This document shows positions 1 through 9,385 of a stretch of 64,000 nt of DNA, piece by piece. Under the pieces are notes generated by a model, which worked only from the letters and a program-made list of their open reading frames with translations, was not told the DNA's origin and did no database searches. Numbering within the stretch: the stretch's first letter is position 1; each line of letters starts with the position of its first letter. The DNA is from Methylobrevis albus (GTDB lineage Bacteria > Pseudomonadota > Alphaproteobacteria > Rhizobiales > Pleomorphomonadaceae), in NCBI RefSeq assembly GCF_015904235.1, contig NZ_JADZLT010000051.1:1-64000 (forward strand). Reading direction: 5' to 3'. The position numbers and the translations under genes are program-made.

Positions 1-2
1 CC

Positions 3-71
3 GTCGCGAGAAAGCTCCTCACCATCCTCAACGCCATCATCCGGGACAAGAAACCATGGCAAAGCGCTTGA
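3..71 (+). mobile_element. C-terminal end of an IS110-type transposase (cut by window edge)
   Basis: Frame 3 at the window edge is open for 22 codons and ends in TGA at 69-71. The peptide contains RKLLTILNAIIRDKKPW, which resembles the conserved C-terminal tail of IS110-family transposases (transposase_20 domain). Only the tail is visible, so intactness cannot be judged. No terminal inverted repeat is expected, because IS110 elements usually lack them. The assignment rests on a short but characteristic tail. Confidence 0.6.
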
Positions 72-83
72 CCCGAAACACAG

Positions 84-242
84 TCGCTCCCCCGCACGCG
101 GGAGAGGGGACGCAGGAGGATGGATTGCCGTCCCGAGTGACGCTTCGGTCCGGCGAAACGTCGTTATGTTAAAGACTTATCGCCCATCGTCCCCTCTCCC
201 GCCTGCGGGGGAGGGACAGGGAGGGGGGAGGCCACACGGCAC
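84..242. repeat. Dispersed palindromic repeat, copy 1
   Basis: This is an intergenic element of about 155 bp between the transposase end and the catabolic island. Inner arms at 87-111 and 189-213 are inverted repeats (24 of 25 positions) built on CTCCCCCGC and GCGGGGGAG. The central 80 bp is clearly homologous, in the same orientation, to the centre of a second copy near 60740-60819. Compared with copy 2, the outer part of the left arm is missing. No coding potential is convincing. Confidence 0.8.
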
Positions 243-261
243 ACCCCCTCCCAAAATTCCC

Positions 262-1185
262 TCAAGCCGCGAGCTTCACCCCGGTCCGCCCGTCACCGGC
301 GAGCTGCTCCACCACGGCCTTCACCGCGGCGATTTCCGCCGGGCCGAGGTCCATGAGCGGGGCGCGGACGTGGCCGCCGTCGAAGCCGCGCAGGTTCATC
401 GCCGCCTTGGTGGTCTGCGGCTGGCCGAAGCGGCGGGCGAGCTCGCGGAACGGGTACCAGATCCGGTGCAGTTCGGCGGCGGTCTTCGCGTCGCCGCGCT
501 CGATCGCCCGGAAGGCGGCGAGGATCAGCTCCGGGAAGGCGCCGGAGTTGGTCGAGCTGATGCCGTCGAAGCCGAGCGCCATCGGGCCGAGGAAGGCGAG
601 GTCCGAGGCGCAGAACAGGCGCAGCTTGCCGGCGAGGCGGTTGCCGATCTTGTCGATCGCCGTCGGCGAGAGGTCGCCCTGCTTGACGCCGACGACGCCG
701 GGCGCGTCGGAGATCCGCTCGATCAGCTCCGGCGACAGGGTGATGCCGATGCCGGGCGCGTTGTAGATCAGGATGCCGGTCTTCGAGAGCGGCGCCATCT
801 GGCGGAAGAAGGCGTCGATCTGGCCGTCGGTGACTTCCGAGACGAACGGCGGCGTCACCATCGGCAGCCCGCCGAGGTCGCCGGCGAGCTTGGTGAGTTC
901 GGCCGCGTCGCGCGCGTCGGAGGCCGCCGAGCACAGCATCACCGGCACCCGGTCGCCGACGACGTCCATGACGCGGCGGAACATCTCGGCCCGCTCCGGC
1001 ACGGTCATCGCCGGGAACTCGCCGTAGGTGCCGCCGATCAGGATGCCGTCGAAGCCGAGGCCGATCACCCGCTCGATCGAACGGGCAAGGCCCGCGAAGT
1101 CGAAGGCGCCGTCGGCCGCAAACGGCGTCACGGTGATGTTGAAGATGCCCTTCAGCCGGGCGCGGCTCTCATCGATGTCCTGCAT
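262..1185 (-). CDS. Dihydrodipicolinate synthase (DapA) family lyase
   Basis: This is a TIM-barrel class I aldolase of 307 residues, the usual family length. The pyruvate-binding motif GGTYGEFP is at residues 51-58, the catalytic Tyr lies in YNAPG (Tyr141), and the Schiff-base Lys in GVKQG (Lys168). The start at 1185 is chosen because a purine-rich AAGAAGAAGAGAAAG lies just upstream; an in-frame ATG at 1221 would overlap the preceding gene. It is the last gene of the leftward operon. Members catalyse retro-aldol or dehydration reactions on 2-keto acids. In this setting it probably acts in catabolism rather than lysine synthesis; the substrate is unknown. Confidence 0.85.
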   Translation of the reverse strand: MQDIDESRARLKGIFNITVTPFAADGAFDFAGLARSIERVIGLGFDGILIGGTYGEFPAMTVPERAEMFRRVMDVVGDRVPVMLCSAASDARDAAELTKLAGDLGGLPMVTPPFVSEVTDGQIDAFFRQMAPLSKTGILIYNAPGIGITLSPELIERISDAPGVVGVKQGDLSPTAIDKIGNRLAGKLRLFCASDLAFLGPMALGFDGISSTNSGAFPELILAAFRAIERGDAKTAAELHRIWYPFRELARRFGQPQTTKAAMNLRGFDGGHVRAPLMDLGPAEIAAVKAVVEQLAGDGRTGVKLAA

Positions 1186-1210
1186 GGTCTTTCTCTTCTT
1201 CTTCAGGTCG

Positions 1211-2395
1211 TCAGGCGGCAATGCGGGCGAGCGGGCGCGGGATGGTGCCGAGCGCGCGCCAGCCGGTCTCGGTGACGACGATCGTCTCGCTGACGCCGAC
1301 GGTGAACTGGCCGTAGATCCGGAGCGCGGGGGGGATGTGGAACACCATGCCGGGCTCGAGCGGCGTGTCGACGCCGGTGTAGAGGCTGAGGATTCCGCCT
1401 TCGCCCCAGTCGGGCGCGAACGAGATGCCGATCGAGTAGCCGGTGCGCTTGCGGAAGTTCTCGGTGAAGCCGGCCTTGTCGATCACTGCCTGGCAGGCGA
1501 GATGCGCCGCCGAGCACGGCTCGCCGGGGCGGATCGCATCGAGCGAGGCGGCGAGCGCGTCCTGGCACGCCTTCTCCATCTCCTCGGCGACCGTCGGCAC
1601 GGCGCCGATCCAGGCCGAGCGCATCAGGGCGGCGTGGTAGCGGTCGTGGCAGGCGGCCATCTCGAGGAAGGCGGGCTCGCCGTCGGCGATCACGTTGCGC
1701 CGCCAGGTGCCGTGCGGCACGCCGGTGCGCCGGCCGACCGAGGTGAGCGGCTCCATGCCCATGTATTCCGAGCCGGCGGCGATCGCCGCCTGCATCATCG
1801 CCGCGACGATGTCGTTCTCCGACGCGCCGACCTTGACCGCGGCGAGGCCGGCGTTGAGGCCGGCGTCGACGTAGCCGGCGGCGAGCTCGATCTTCGCCAC
1901 CTCGGCCGGCGACTTCACCGCCCGCAGCCCCTCGATGATGCGGGCGCCGTCGTGCACGGTGCCGAGCTTGGCCTGCAGCGCCTCGTAGACGGCGATCGGC
2001 AGGAACCAGCCGCGCTTGTCGATGGCGATGCGGCGGTTCGCATAGCCCTTCGCCTCGATCAGGCCGGTGAGGAAGGTCACCGGCTCGTCGCCGTCGGTGT
2101 AGACGGCCGCGTCGCTGATGAAGGTGTTGGAGATGAAGTTGAAATACTCGAGCTGCCGGATCACGAACACCGGGTCGCCGTCGACCGGCAGCACCAGCGC
2201 CTGGAACGTATAGTAGCCCGGCGTCTGCTGGCCGGTGAGATAGAAGATGTTCTCCGGTCCGGTGATGATCATCACGTCGATGCCGGCAGCATCGAGGCGC
2301 TGGCGCGCCTGCGCGATGCGGCCGTCGTATTCGCTCTTCGGAAAGGCGGATTCGCCCCCCTGGACGACGCCGGCGGCGGATGGGCCCGATGTCAT
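1211..2395 (-). CDS. M24-fold hydrolase of the creatinase / ectoine hydrolase type
   Basis: The protein has 394 residues. A creatinase-type N domain spans roughly residues 20-150, and a pita-bread M24 domain runs from about 165 to the end. The usual Asp metal ligands are absent: the segment that should hold them reads EMAACHDRYH (245-254). A His in GVPHGT (228) and a Glu in GVSETIVV (370) remain. Loss of metal ligands is typical of creatinase and DoeA-like ectoine hydrolases, which cleave C-N bonds in amidine or cyclic amidine substrates, and not of Xaa-Pro aminopeptidases. It overlaps the upstream enolase-superfamily gene by ATGA, so translation is coupled. The exact substrate is not readable. 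Confidence 0.8.
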   Translation of the reverse strand: MTSGPSAAGVVQGGESAFPKSEYDGRIAQARQRLDAAGIDVMIITGPENIFYLTGQQTPGYYTFQALVLPVDGDPVFVIRQLEYFNFISNTFISDAAVYTDGDEPVTFLTGLIEAKGYANRRIAIDKRGWFLPIAVYEALQAKLGTVHDGARIIEGLRAVKSPAEVAKIELAAGYVDAGLNAGLAAVKVGASENDIVAAMMQAAIAAGSEYMGMEPLTSVGRRTGVPHGTWRRNVIADGEPAFLEMAACHDRYHAALMRSAWIGAVPTVAEEMEKACQDALAASLDAIRPGEPCSAAHLACQAVIDKAGFTENFRKRTGYSIGISFAPDWGEGGILSLYTGVDTPLEPGMVFHIPPALRIYGQFTVGVSETIVVTETGWRALGTIPRPLARIAA

Positions 2396-3510
2396 GGCGT
2401 GAACTCCCGGATCAGGTTGGTTTTGCTGGAATCGAAGCTGAGGCCGAGCCCCGGCCCGGCCGGGGCGACGACGCGGCCGTCGGCGTAGGCGAGCCCGGCG
2501 GCGGGGTCGGCGAGGAGGCCGTCGGCGCCGTAGAGCTCGGCGTGGTCGGGATTGGTCGCGGCGGCGACGTGCAGGGCGGCCGCCGTCGCGGCGCCGCCCT
2601 CGTTCATCTGGCCGATCATGAAGCCCGCCCCGGCGGCGCGGAGCTGCCGGGCTGCGGCGACCGTCGGCCCGGCGCCGCCGAGCTTGACGAGCTTCAGGTG
2701 CGCCGAAAGCAGGCCGCCGAGCGCCGCGATGGCGTCGACATCGGCCGCCGAGGCGACGCTCTCGTCGAGCATGATCGGCACCGGGCTCGTCTCGGCTAGC
2801 CGGGCGATGGCGCTGAGGTCACCGGCGACCCCCGACGGCGGCACCGGCTGCTCGATATAGGCGAGGCCGAACGGCGCGATACGCTCGAGCCGGCCCGGCG
2901 CCTCGGCAAAACTCCAGGCGCCGTTGACGTCGGCCGAGAGTTTGATCGCGTCGCCGAAGCGGTCCTGCAGCGCGGCGAGGCGGGCGACATCCTCGTCGAA
3001 GTCGGCGGCGCCGAGGCGCACCTTCAGGTCGCAAAAGCCGCGCGCAACATAGGCTTCGGCGCGGGCGAGAAGAACGTCCGGCGGCGAGCGGAACAGGGTC
3101 TGGTTGCTGGCGTGCCCGGTGCCGGCGTCGGCCGGGATAGCGCCGCCGAGGAAGGCGGCGAGCGGTACGCCGGCGCGGCGCGCGGCGAGATCGTGCAGCG
3201 CGCCGTCGATCAGCATCCGCACCGGCGCGAGCAGCCGCGGCGCCCGCTCGGGCATCTCGGCGATCAGCAGCTCGGGATCCCGCGACCAGTCGATCGCCGC
3301 CACGGCCGTGACCGCCGCGGCGATGACATCCTCGCCGGCGTAGCCGTTGAGATAGGCGATGTTGGTGCGCACTTCGCCGACCGCCGTGGTCTCACCATCC
3401 GTGAGCAAGAGGTAGAGCTCGTCCAGCGCCGCGACGGCGCCCGACGACGCGGTGTGCACCACGAGGTCGCCGCCATAGGCGAGCTGCGCCGTGCGGAGTG
3501 AAACCCGCAT
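2392..3510 (-). CDS. Mandelate racemase / muconate lactonizing enzyme family protein
   Basis: This is an enolase-superfamily enzyme of 372 residues with an N-terminal capping domain and a C-terminal barrel. Candidate acid-base residues are Lys163 in DLKVR and Lys276 in KLVKLGG. Metal ligands are Asp194 (ADVNGAW), Glu220 (YIEQP) and Asp249/Glu250 (LDES). Such enzymes abstract a proton alpha to a carboxylate and act as racemases, epimerases, dehydratases or cycloisomerases. It lies 4 bp after the M20 gene and overlaps the M24 gene, in the same operon. A role in racemising or epimerising an amino acid derivative fits the neighbours but is inference. Confidence 0.85.
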   Translation of the reverse strand: MRVSLRTAQLAYGGDLVVHTASSGAVAALDELYLLLTDGETTAVGEVRTNIAYLNGYAGEDVIAAAVTAVAAIDWSRDPELLIAEMPERAPRLLAPVRMLIDGALHDLAARRAGVPLAAFLGGAIPADAGTGHASNQTLFRSPPDVLLARAEAYVARGFCDLKVRLGAADFDEDVARLAALQDRFGDAIKLSADVNGAWSFAEAPGRLERIAPFGLAYIEQPVPPSGVAGDLSAIARLAETSPVPIMLDESVASAADVDAIAALGGLLSAHLKLVKLGGAGPTVAAARQLRAAGAGFMIGQMNEGGAATAAALHVAAATNPDHAELYGADGLLADPAAGLAYADGRVVAPAGPGLGLSFDSSKTNLIREFTP

Positions 3511-3514
3511 CGCC

Positions 3515-4675
3515 TCAGCCCCGGTTGAACATGGCGAGCGCGACGTCGCGGTAGATCAGGGACGAGGTGACGAACTCGTCCGCCGGCACGAACTCGTCCG
3601 ACTTGTGCGCGACGGCGAGGTCGCCCGGGCCGATCACGACGCCCTCGGCGCCGATCGAGCGGAAATGCACGAGGTCGCAGCCGCCCTGGAAGCCGAACGG
3701 GCCGGGGGCGGCGATGCCGTTGGCGCGGCAGACGGCGAGGCTCGCCTGCACGATCGCAGCATCCCCTGCCGTTTCGGTCGCAGCGCCCGTGGTGGCGCGG
3801 TAGCCGACGATCTCGGCGCGCAGGCCCGTGCGCCGCTCGGCGTCGGCGAGCAGCGCCGTGATCTCGGCGATCACCTCGGCCTCGTCCTCGCCCGGCACCA
3901 TGCGCCGGTCGAGCAGCATCTCGCAGGACCCCGGCAGCACGTTGTCGGCATGGCCGCCGGCAATTCGCGTCACGGTGAGGCTCGCCGGCCCGACCAGCGG
4001 ATGGGTACGCTTCGAGACGACGGTGTCATGGTGCTCGGCGATCAGCGTCATCAGCTCGCCGGCGCGAAAGATCGCGTTCTCGCCGAGGTGCGGCGTGCCG
4101 GAATGGCAGGAGCGGCCGTGCACCTTTACCCGCGGGCGCAGGCCGCCCTTGTGGGCCGAGAACACGGTGTTCGAGGTCGGTTCGCCCACGACGGCATAGT
4201 CGATCGCCGGCCGCGTCGCCGCATAGGCCTTGGCGCCCTCGGAGGCGATCTCCTCGTCGGCGACGAAGACGCCGAGCAGCGTGCCGGACCAGGCGCTGCG
4301 GTCGCTCGCGAGCATGCGCATCGCTTCCAGCATCGAGGCGAGCGGCCCCTTGCAGTCGCAGGCGCCGCGGCCGTAGAGGCGGCCGTCGCGTTCGGTGAGC
4401 GTGAACGGGTCCGACGACCAGCCGTCGCCGACCGGCACCACGTCCATGTGCGTGTTGAAGGCGAAGACCGGGCCGGCGCCGTTCTCGAGCCGGCAGACGA
4501 CGTTGGTGCGGCCGGGGGCGTATTCGGCGGTCTCGGTGGCAAAGCCCGCCGCGCCGGCGAGATCGCCGACGACGGCGGCCGCCTCGGCCTCGAAGCCGGG
4601 CGGGTTCTGCGTGTCGATGGCGACGAGGGCGGCGAGGTCGCGCCGCATGCGGGCGGCGTCGGGGGCGGTGGTCAT
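3515..4675 (-). CDS. M20 family zinc amidohydrolase (ArgE/DapE-like deacylase)
   Basis: The protein has 386 residues. Zinc ligands and catalytic residues are visible: His76 and Asp78 in NTHMDVV, Asp107 in GRGACDCKG, the Glu pair in ADEE (141-142), and GEPTSN near 164-169. ArgE, DapE, carboxypeptidase G2 and acylase-type enzymes share this layout and remove an acyl group from an amino group. It follows the transporter ATPase gene by 77 bp and precedes the enolase-superfamily gene by 4 bp. It therefore probably releases an amino compound from an imported N-acyl substrate. The precise substrate is unknown. Confidence 0.85.
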   Translation of the reverse strand: MTTAPDAARMRRDLAALVAIDTQNPPGFEAEAAAVVGDLAGAAGFATETAEYAPGRTNVVCRLENGAGPVFAFNTHMDVVPVGDGWSSDPFTLTERDGRLYGRGACDCKGPLASMLEAMRMLASDRSAWSGTLLGVFVADEEIASEGAKAYAATRPAIDYAVVGEPTSNTVFSAHKGGLRPRVKVHGRSCHSGTPHLGENAIFRAGELMTLIAEHHDTVVSKRTHPLVGPASLTVTRIAGGHADNVLPGSCEMLLDRRMVPGEDEAEVIAEITALLADAERRTGLRAEIVGYRATTGAATETAGDAAIVQASLAVCRANGIAAPGPFGFQGGCDLVHFRSIGAEGVVIGPGDLAVAHKSDEFVPADEFVTSSLIYRDVALAMFNRG

Positions 4676-4752
4676 GGCTGGCGCTCGTTTCTCGGCTGTT
4701 CTCGTGGCGGCCGTCCGCCGGCTGCGCGGCGGTTCGTCCGATGGGGTCGCGG

Positions 4753-5529
<777 letters not shown>

Positions 5530-5555
5530 GGCGGCGTCCCTTCGAAACTGCGGTA

Positions 5556-6281
5556 TCAGCGGATCGCCGGCGCGCGGGTGATGCCGAGCAGGCGTTCGGC
5601 GAGCGGCACGTTGCGGGCGCGCTGGCGCTTCTTCGGATCGAGCGAGCGCTCGAGCAGCATCTGCAGCGCCATGAACACGGTGGTCATCGCGAGGTAGTAG
5701 ATGCCGGCGGCGGTGAGGGCCTCGAAGTAGCGGAAGGTGGCGCTGGCGGTCTGGTTGGCGACGAGCAGCAGTTCCTCGACCGCGATCACCGAGACGAGGG
5801 CGCTGAGCTTCAGCATGCCGATCATCTGGTTGCCGATCGGCGGCAGCACGATGCGCGCCGCCTGCGGCACCACGACGTGGCGCATCACCTGGAAGCTGGT
5901 GAGGCCGAGGGCGAGGCCGGCGACGCGCTGGCCCTTCTTCACCGCCTGCAGGCCGGAGCGCAGGATCTCCGCCATGTAGGCGCCCTCGTTCAGCGACAGC
6001 GCGAGCACCGCCGAGACGAAGGCCGAGAGGCGAATGCCGAACGACGGCAGCACGTTGTAGATGAAGATGATCTGGAACAGCACCGGCGTGCCGCGGAACA
6101 GCCAGAGATAGACCAGCGTCACCGCCTGTCCCGTCCGGGTGCGGCTTTCCTGCAGCAGCGCGACGACCAGCCCGATCAGCACGCCGAAGGCGAGCGAGCA
6201 GACGGTGAGCAGCAGCGTCATCATGGCGCCGCGCAGGAAGGTCGGCGAAACGAGGTAGTCGAAGACGAGGGCGAGCGACAT
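5556..6281 (-). CDS. Polar amino acid-type ABC transporter permease (HisM/GlnP-like)
   Basis: The 241-residue inner-membrane protein has about five hydrophobic segments and the EAA-loop region around GAYMAEILRSGLQAVKKGQ, the ATPase docking site. The start at 6281 has GGAAGGA at good spacing; longer in-frame starts lie in the intergenic region. It is the only permease in the operon, so it would form a homodimer as in GlnP-type systems. It lies 26 bp before the ATPase gene and about 150 bp after the binding protein gene. Confidence 0.92.
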   Translation of the reverse strand: MSLALVFDYLVSPTFLRGAMMTLLLTVCSLAFGVLIGLVVALLQESRTRTGQAVTLVYLWLFRGTPVLFQIIFIYNVLPSFGIRLSAFVSAVLALSLNEGAYMAEILRSGLQAVKKGQRVAGLALGLTSFQVMRHVVVPQAARIVLPPIGNQMIGMLKLSALVSVIAVEELLLVANQTASATFRYFEALTAAGIYYLAMTTVFMALQMLLERSLDPKKRQRARNVPLAERLLGITRAPAIR

Positions 6282-6432
6282 CGCGGCGGTCCTTCCATGT
6301 CCCCTTCGCCGGCACGGGTCGGCGGAGAGGCGGGTTGCAGGGCCCGGGTGCCGCGATCGGCAGCCCGCCCGCTGGAAACGGGACGGCCGCGCCGGCGGTG
6401 GGCCGGCGCGGCGCCCCTGCATCATGACGCGG

Positions 6433-7242
6433 TCAGTCGAAGATCGACACGCTCGCCGGCAGCTTCCACTTCTCGATGATCGCCTTGTAGGTGCCGTCGG
6501 CGACGATCTCGGCGAGCGCGGCCTCGAGGCCGGCCTTGATGGTGGCGTCGCCCTTGCGCACGGCGAGGCCGATGCTGGTGTCGGACTCGAATTCCTCGCC
6601 GACCGCCTCGAAGGTGTCCGGCACCTCGACGAGGATCTGCACCACGCCGGGGGTGGAGTCGTAGATCGCGTCGGCGCGGCCCTGGCGCAGCGTCAGGGTG
6701 GAATCCTGCGCGGTCGGCAGCGTCAGCACGGTGACGGCGGCGAGGCCGGCCGCCTTGCAGCGCTCGTCGTCGGCGCGGGCCTGGCTTTCCTGGATGCCGC
6801 CGAGGGTGACGGCGATGGTCTTGCCGCAGAGGCTGTCGTCACGCCCGGTAATGCCGGCCGGGTTGCCGGCCTGCACCATCACCTGGTTGCCGATCTTGAG
6901 ATAGGGCACGAAGTCGACCTGCTCGGCGCGGGCCGGGTTCATGTACATCGCCGAGTTGATGATATCGATCCGCTTGCCCTGCAGCGCCGGGATCAGGCCC
7001 TTGAACTCCATGTTCGCCGCCGTCGGCGTCAGGCCCAGCTTCTCGCCGAGCGCCTTGATCAGGTCGATGTCGAAGCCGGTCAGCTCGCCGTCGCGCTGGA
7101 ACTCGAACGGCGCGAAGGTCGCGGCGACGCCGTAGGTCAGCGCGCCCTTCTCGATCAGCGCGTCCTCGGGGATCTCGGCGGCGAACGCCGAGCCGGCGAC
7201 GACGAAGGGCACGAGCACGGAGGCCAGAAGTCTGCGGAGCAT
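6433..7242 (-). CDS. Periplasmic substrate-binding protein, family 3 (polar amino acid type)
   Basis: This is a 269-residue secreted protein. A cleavable signal peptide is evident: basic MLRRLL, a hydrophobic core, and a probable cut after AGSAFA near residue 22. The mature part looks like SBP_bac_3, with an early GVAATFAPFEF segment and FDIDLIKALGEKLG. The start at 7242 follows an AAAAAGGGGA ribosome site. It is the first gene of the leftward operon, divergent from the GntR regulator, so it is likely controlled from the shared 270 bp spacer. It determines which solute is imported; the ligand cannot be read. Confidence 0.92.
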   Translation of the reverse strand: MLRRLLASVLVPFVVAGSAFAAEIPEDALIEKGALTYGVAATFAPFEFQRDGELTGFDIDLIKALGEKLGLTPTAANMEFKGLIPALQGKRIDIINSAMYMNPARAEQVDFVPYLKIGNQVMVQAGNPAGITGRDDSLCGKTIAVTLGGIQESQARADDERCKAAGLAAVTVLTLPTAQDSTLTLRQGRADAIYDSTPGVVQILVEVPDTFEAVGEEFESDTSIGLAVRKGDATIKAGLEAALAEIVADGTYKAIIEKWKLPASVSIFD

Positions 7243-7405
7243 TGGCGGTCCCCTTTTTTGGCGAGCATGATTGCTCTTTCTGATGCATAAAGTACAAGCC
7301 GGATCGGCCGCGGCGTCAAGCCGCATATCTGGGCGTTGGTGCACATTTTTCCGGCATGTGCCGCAGGTGGGCGCAGTTGCGACACGGGGGCTCGACGCGG
7401 ACGTG

Positions 7406-7451
7406 TTGTACCGATATGTACGAAAGATACTCGTCAGTCGTACAATGTACG
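7406..7451. promoter_or_regulatory. Probable GntR operator region between divergent operons
   Basis: CGTACAATGTACG at 7439-7451 is a perfect palindrome around one central base. A second imperfect one, TTGTACCGATATGTACGA, lies at 7406-7423. Both carry GTAC half-sites. Another TTGTAC, on the minus strand near 7287-7292, faces the binding-protein gene. FadR-type GntR regulators bind short palindromes with GT...AC halves, and the adjacent divergent gene encodes one, so autoregulation and control of the transporter operon is a reasonable inference. Confidence 0.55.
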
Positions 7452-7512
7452 GCGCCCGCCCCATTGTCGGGGCCGCACCGGCCGCCGCCGGCCCGAAGGA
7501 TCACCGAGTTCG

Positions 7513-8448
7513 ATGTCGCGTGCCGCTGGCCAGGGCCGATTCCGCCTGGCGAACCAGATCCTCGACCTCATCCGCGAGGCCCGCTTCGAGCCCGGCCACC
7601 ATCTGCGCGAGCAGCAGCTCGGCGACCTGCTCGGCGTGTCGCGCACCCCGGTGCGCATGGCGCTGGCGCTGCTCGCCGAACGCGGCATCGTCGAGGCGCG
7701 GCGCAACCAGGGCTTCTTCCTGCTGAAGCCCTTCGACGCGCTGCACCGGATCGAGTTCGAGGTGCCGTCCAGCGCCGACCAGCAGCTCTACGAGCAACTG
7801 GTGCGCGACCGCCTCGCCGGCGCGATCCCCGGCACGCTGACCCAGAGCGAGATCGCCCGGCGCTACGACGTCGACCGCCTCGTCATGCTGCGCACCCTCG
7901 CCCGCATGGCCGAGGACGGCCTCGTCGCCCGCAACAAGGGCCACGGCTGGACCTTCCAGCCGACGCTGGATTCGCTGACCGCGCTCAAGGCGAGCTATGA
8001 TTTCCGCCTGACGCTGGAGCCCGCCGGCTTCCTGCTGCCCAGCTTCCGCGCCGACCCGGCGGCGCTGGAGCGGATGCGCCTGCAGCACGTCTTCCTCGTC
8101 TCGCACCCGAACATCGCCTCGGTCGACGCCAGCCAGCTCTTCGCCACCGACGCCGCCTTCCACGAGCTGTTCGCCGAATTCAGCGGCAACGTCTTCCTGC
8201 TGCAGGCGATCCAGCAGCAGAACCGGCTGCGCCGCCTGCTCGAGTTCGGCGGCTACGCCAATCGCCGCCGCGTGCGCGACTGGTGCCGCGAGCATCTCGA
8301 CATCATCGAGGCGGTGGCGACCGGCGACCTCGCCCGCGCGGCGGCCGAAATGCGGGCGCACCTCTCGCACGCCTATGCCGCGACGCCGCCCGTCGCGCCC
8401 GAGCCCGCCCGCCGCCGCGGCGACGCGCCCGAGCCGGCCACCGACTGA
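7513..8448 (+). CDS. GntR family transcriptional regulator with two winged-helix domains
   Basis: The 311-residue protein begins with a GntR-type winged helix (about 10-71; LREQQLGDLLGVSRTPVRMA is the recognition region). A second winged-helix-like segment follows at about 91-149 (LTQSEIARRYDVDRLVMLRT), then a helical FCD-like effector domain to about residue 290. Ordinary FadR-type regulators have only one DNA-binding domain. The ATG at 7513 is preceded by GAAGGA. The gene is divergent from the ABC transporter operon and heads the rightward unit, so it probably senses the imported compound or a breakdown product. Confidence 0.85.
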   Translation: MSRAAGQGRFRLANQILDLIREARFEPGHHLREQQLGDLLGVSRTPVRMALALLAERGIVEARRNQGFFLLKPFDALHRIEFEVPSSADQQLYEQLVRDRLAGAIPGTLTQSEIARRYDVDRLVMLRTLARMAEDGLVARNKGHGWTFQPTLDSLTALKASYDFRLTLEPAGFLLPSFRADPAALERMRLQHVFLVSHPNIASVDASQLFATDAAFHELFAEFSGNVFLLQAIQQQNRLRRLLEFGGYANRRRVRDWCREHLDIIEAVATGDLARAAAEMRAHLSHAYAATPPVAPEPARRRGDAPEPATD

Positions 8449-8552
8449 CCACCCGGACGCCTGTCCGCCTGACCGGCGCCCCCCGCCACCGGCGTGGTGG
8501 TCCGCAATTCCGTTCCCAGAAGCATTCCCGTCCCCCAAGAAGGAGAAAACCC

Positions 8553-9332
8553 ATGGATCTCGGCCTCACCGGCAAGCGCGCCCTCGTCCTCGGCTCCAGC
8601 CGCGGCCTCGGCCTCGCCTCCGCCCGCGCGCTCGCCGCCGAAGGCGCGGTGGTGACGCTCTGCGGCCGCGACCCCGCCCGGCTGGACGCCGCCGCGGCAA
8701 GCCTCGCCGCCACGGGGGCCAGCGTTTCCACCCTGCGCCTCGACCTCGCCGATCGCGCCGGGCTGGAGGCGGCCCTCGACGGCCTCGGCGATACGAGTTT
8801 CGACATCCTCGTCAACAACGGTGGCGGCCCGGCGCCCGGCCCGGTCGCCGAGGTCGACGCGGCGCGCTGGAGCCGCGAGTTCGAGGCGATGGTCGCCGCG
8901 CTGTTCCTCGTCACCGGCCGGCTGCTGCCGGCGATGCGGGCGAACCGCTGGGGCCGCGTCATCACCATCGCCTCGTCGGGCGTGGTGCAGCCGATCCCCA
9001 ACCTCGGCGTCTCCAACGCGTTGCGCGCCGCGATCGTCGGCTGGGCAAAAACCCTCGCCGCCGAGGTCGCCGCCGACGGCGTCACCGTCAACACGGTGCT
9101 GCCCGGCCGGATCGACACCGAGCGCGTCGCCGAACTCGACGCGGCGGCGGCGAAGCGCACCGGCCGCGAGGCGGCGGTGGTGACCGAGGAATCGCGCAAG
9201 ACCATCCCGATGGGCCGCTACGGCGACCCGGACGAGTTCGGCGCCATGGTCGCCTTCCTCGCGAGCACCCGCGCGAGCTACACGACCGGCGCCCTGATCC
9301 GCGTCGACGGCGGCCTGATCCGCGCGATCTGA
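8553..9332 (+). CDS. SDR family oxidoreductase lacking the usual Tyr-Lys pair
   Basis: This is a 259-residue Rossmann protein. The cofactor motif GSSRGLG is at 14-20 and NNGG at 89-92. Where classical SDRs have YxxxK, this one reads SNALR (Ser154, Arg158), so the catalytic Tyr and Lys are both replaced; a SS pair at 141-142 remains. A group of 3-oxoacyl-reductase-like SDRs shares this change. Redox activity should be doubted and a dehydratase- or isomerase-like role considered. The start has AAGGAG upstream. It follows the GntR gene by about 100 bp. Confidence 0.85.
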   Translation: MDLGLTGKRALVLGSSRGLGLASARALAAEGAVVTLCGRDPARLDAAAASLAATGASVSTLRLDLADRAGLEAALDGLGDTSFDILVNNGGGPAPGPVAEVDAARWSREFEAMVAALFLVTGRLLPAMRANRWGRVITIASSGVVQPIPNLGVSNALRAAIVGWAKTLAAEVAADGVTVNTVLPGRIDTERVAELDAAAAKRTGREAAVVTEESRKTIPMGRYGDPDEFGAMVAFLASTRASYTTGALIRVDGGLIRAI

Positions 9333-9385
9333 CCTGACGAAGCCGGCCGGCCGGCGCGGCCGGCCACCTCGGCCGGTCGGGCATC

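Noticed and set aside
262..1185. Calling the DapA-family gene dapA (lysine synthesis)
   Set aside because: Motifs are shared by the whole aldolase family and the operon is transport and catabolic in character; true dapA is usually elsewhere.
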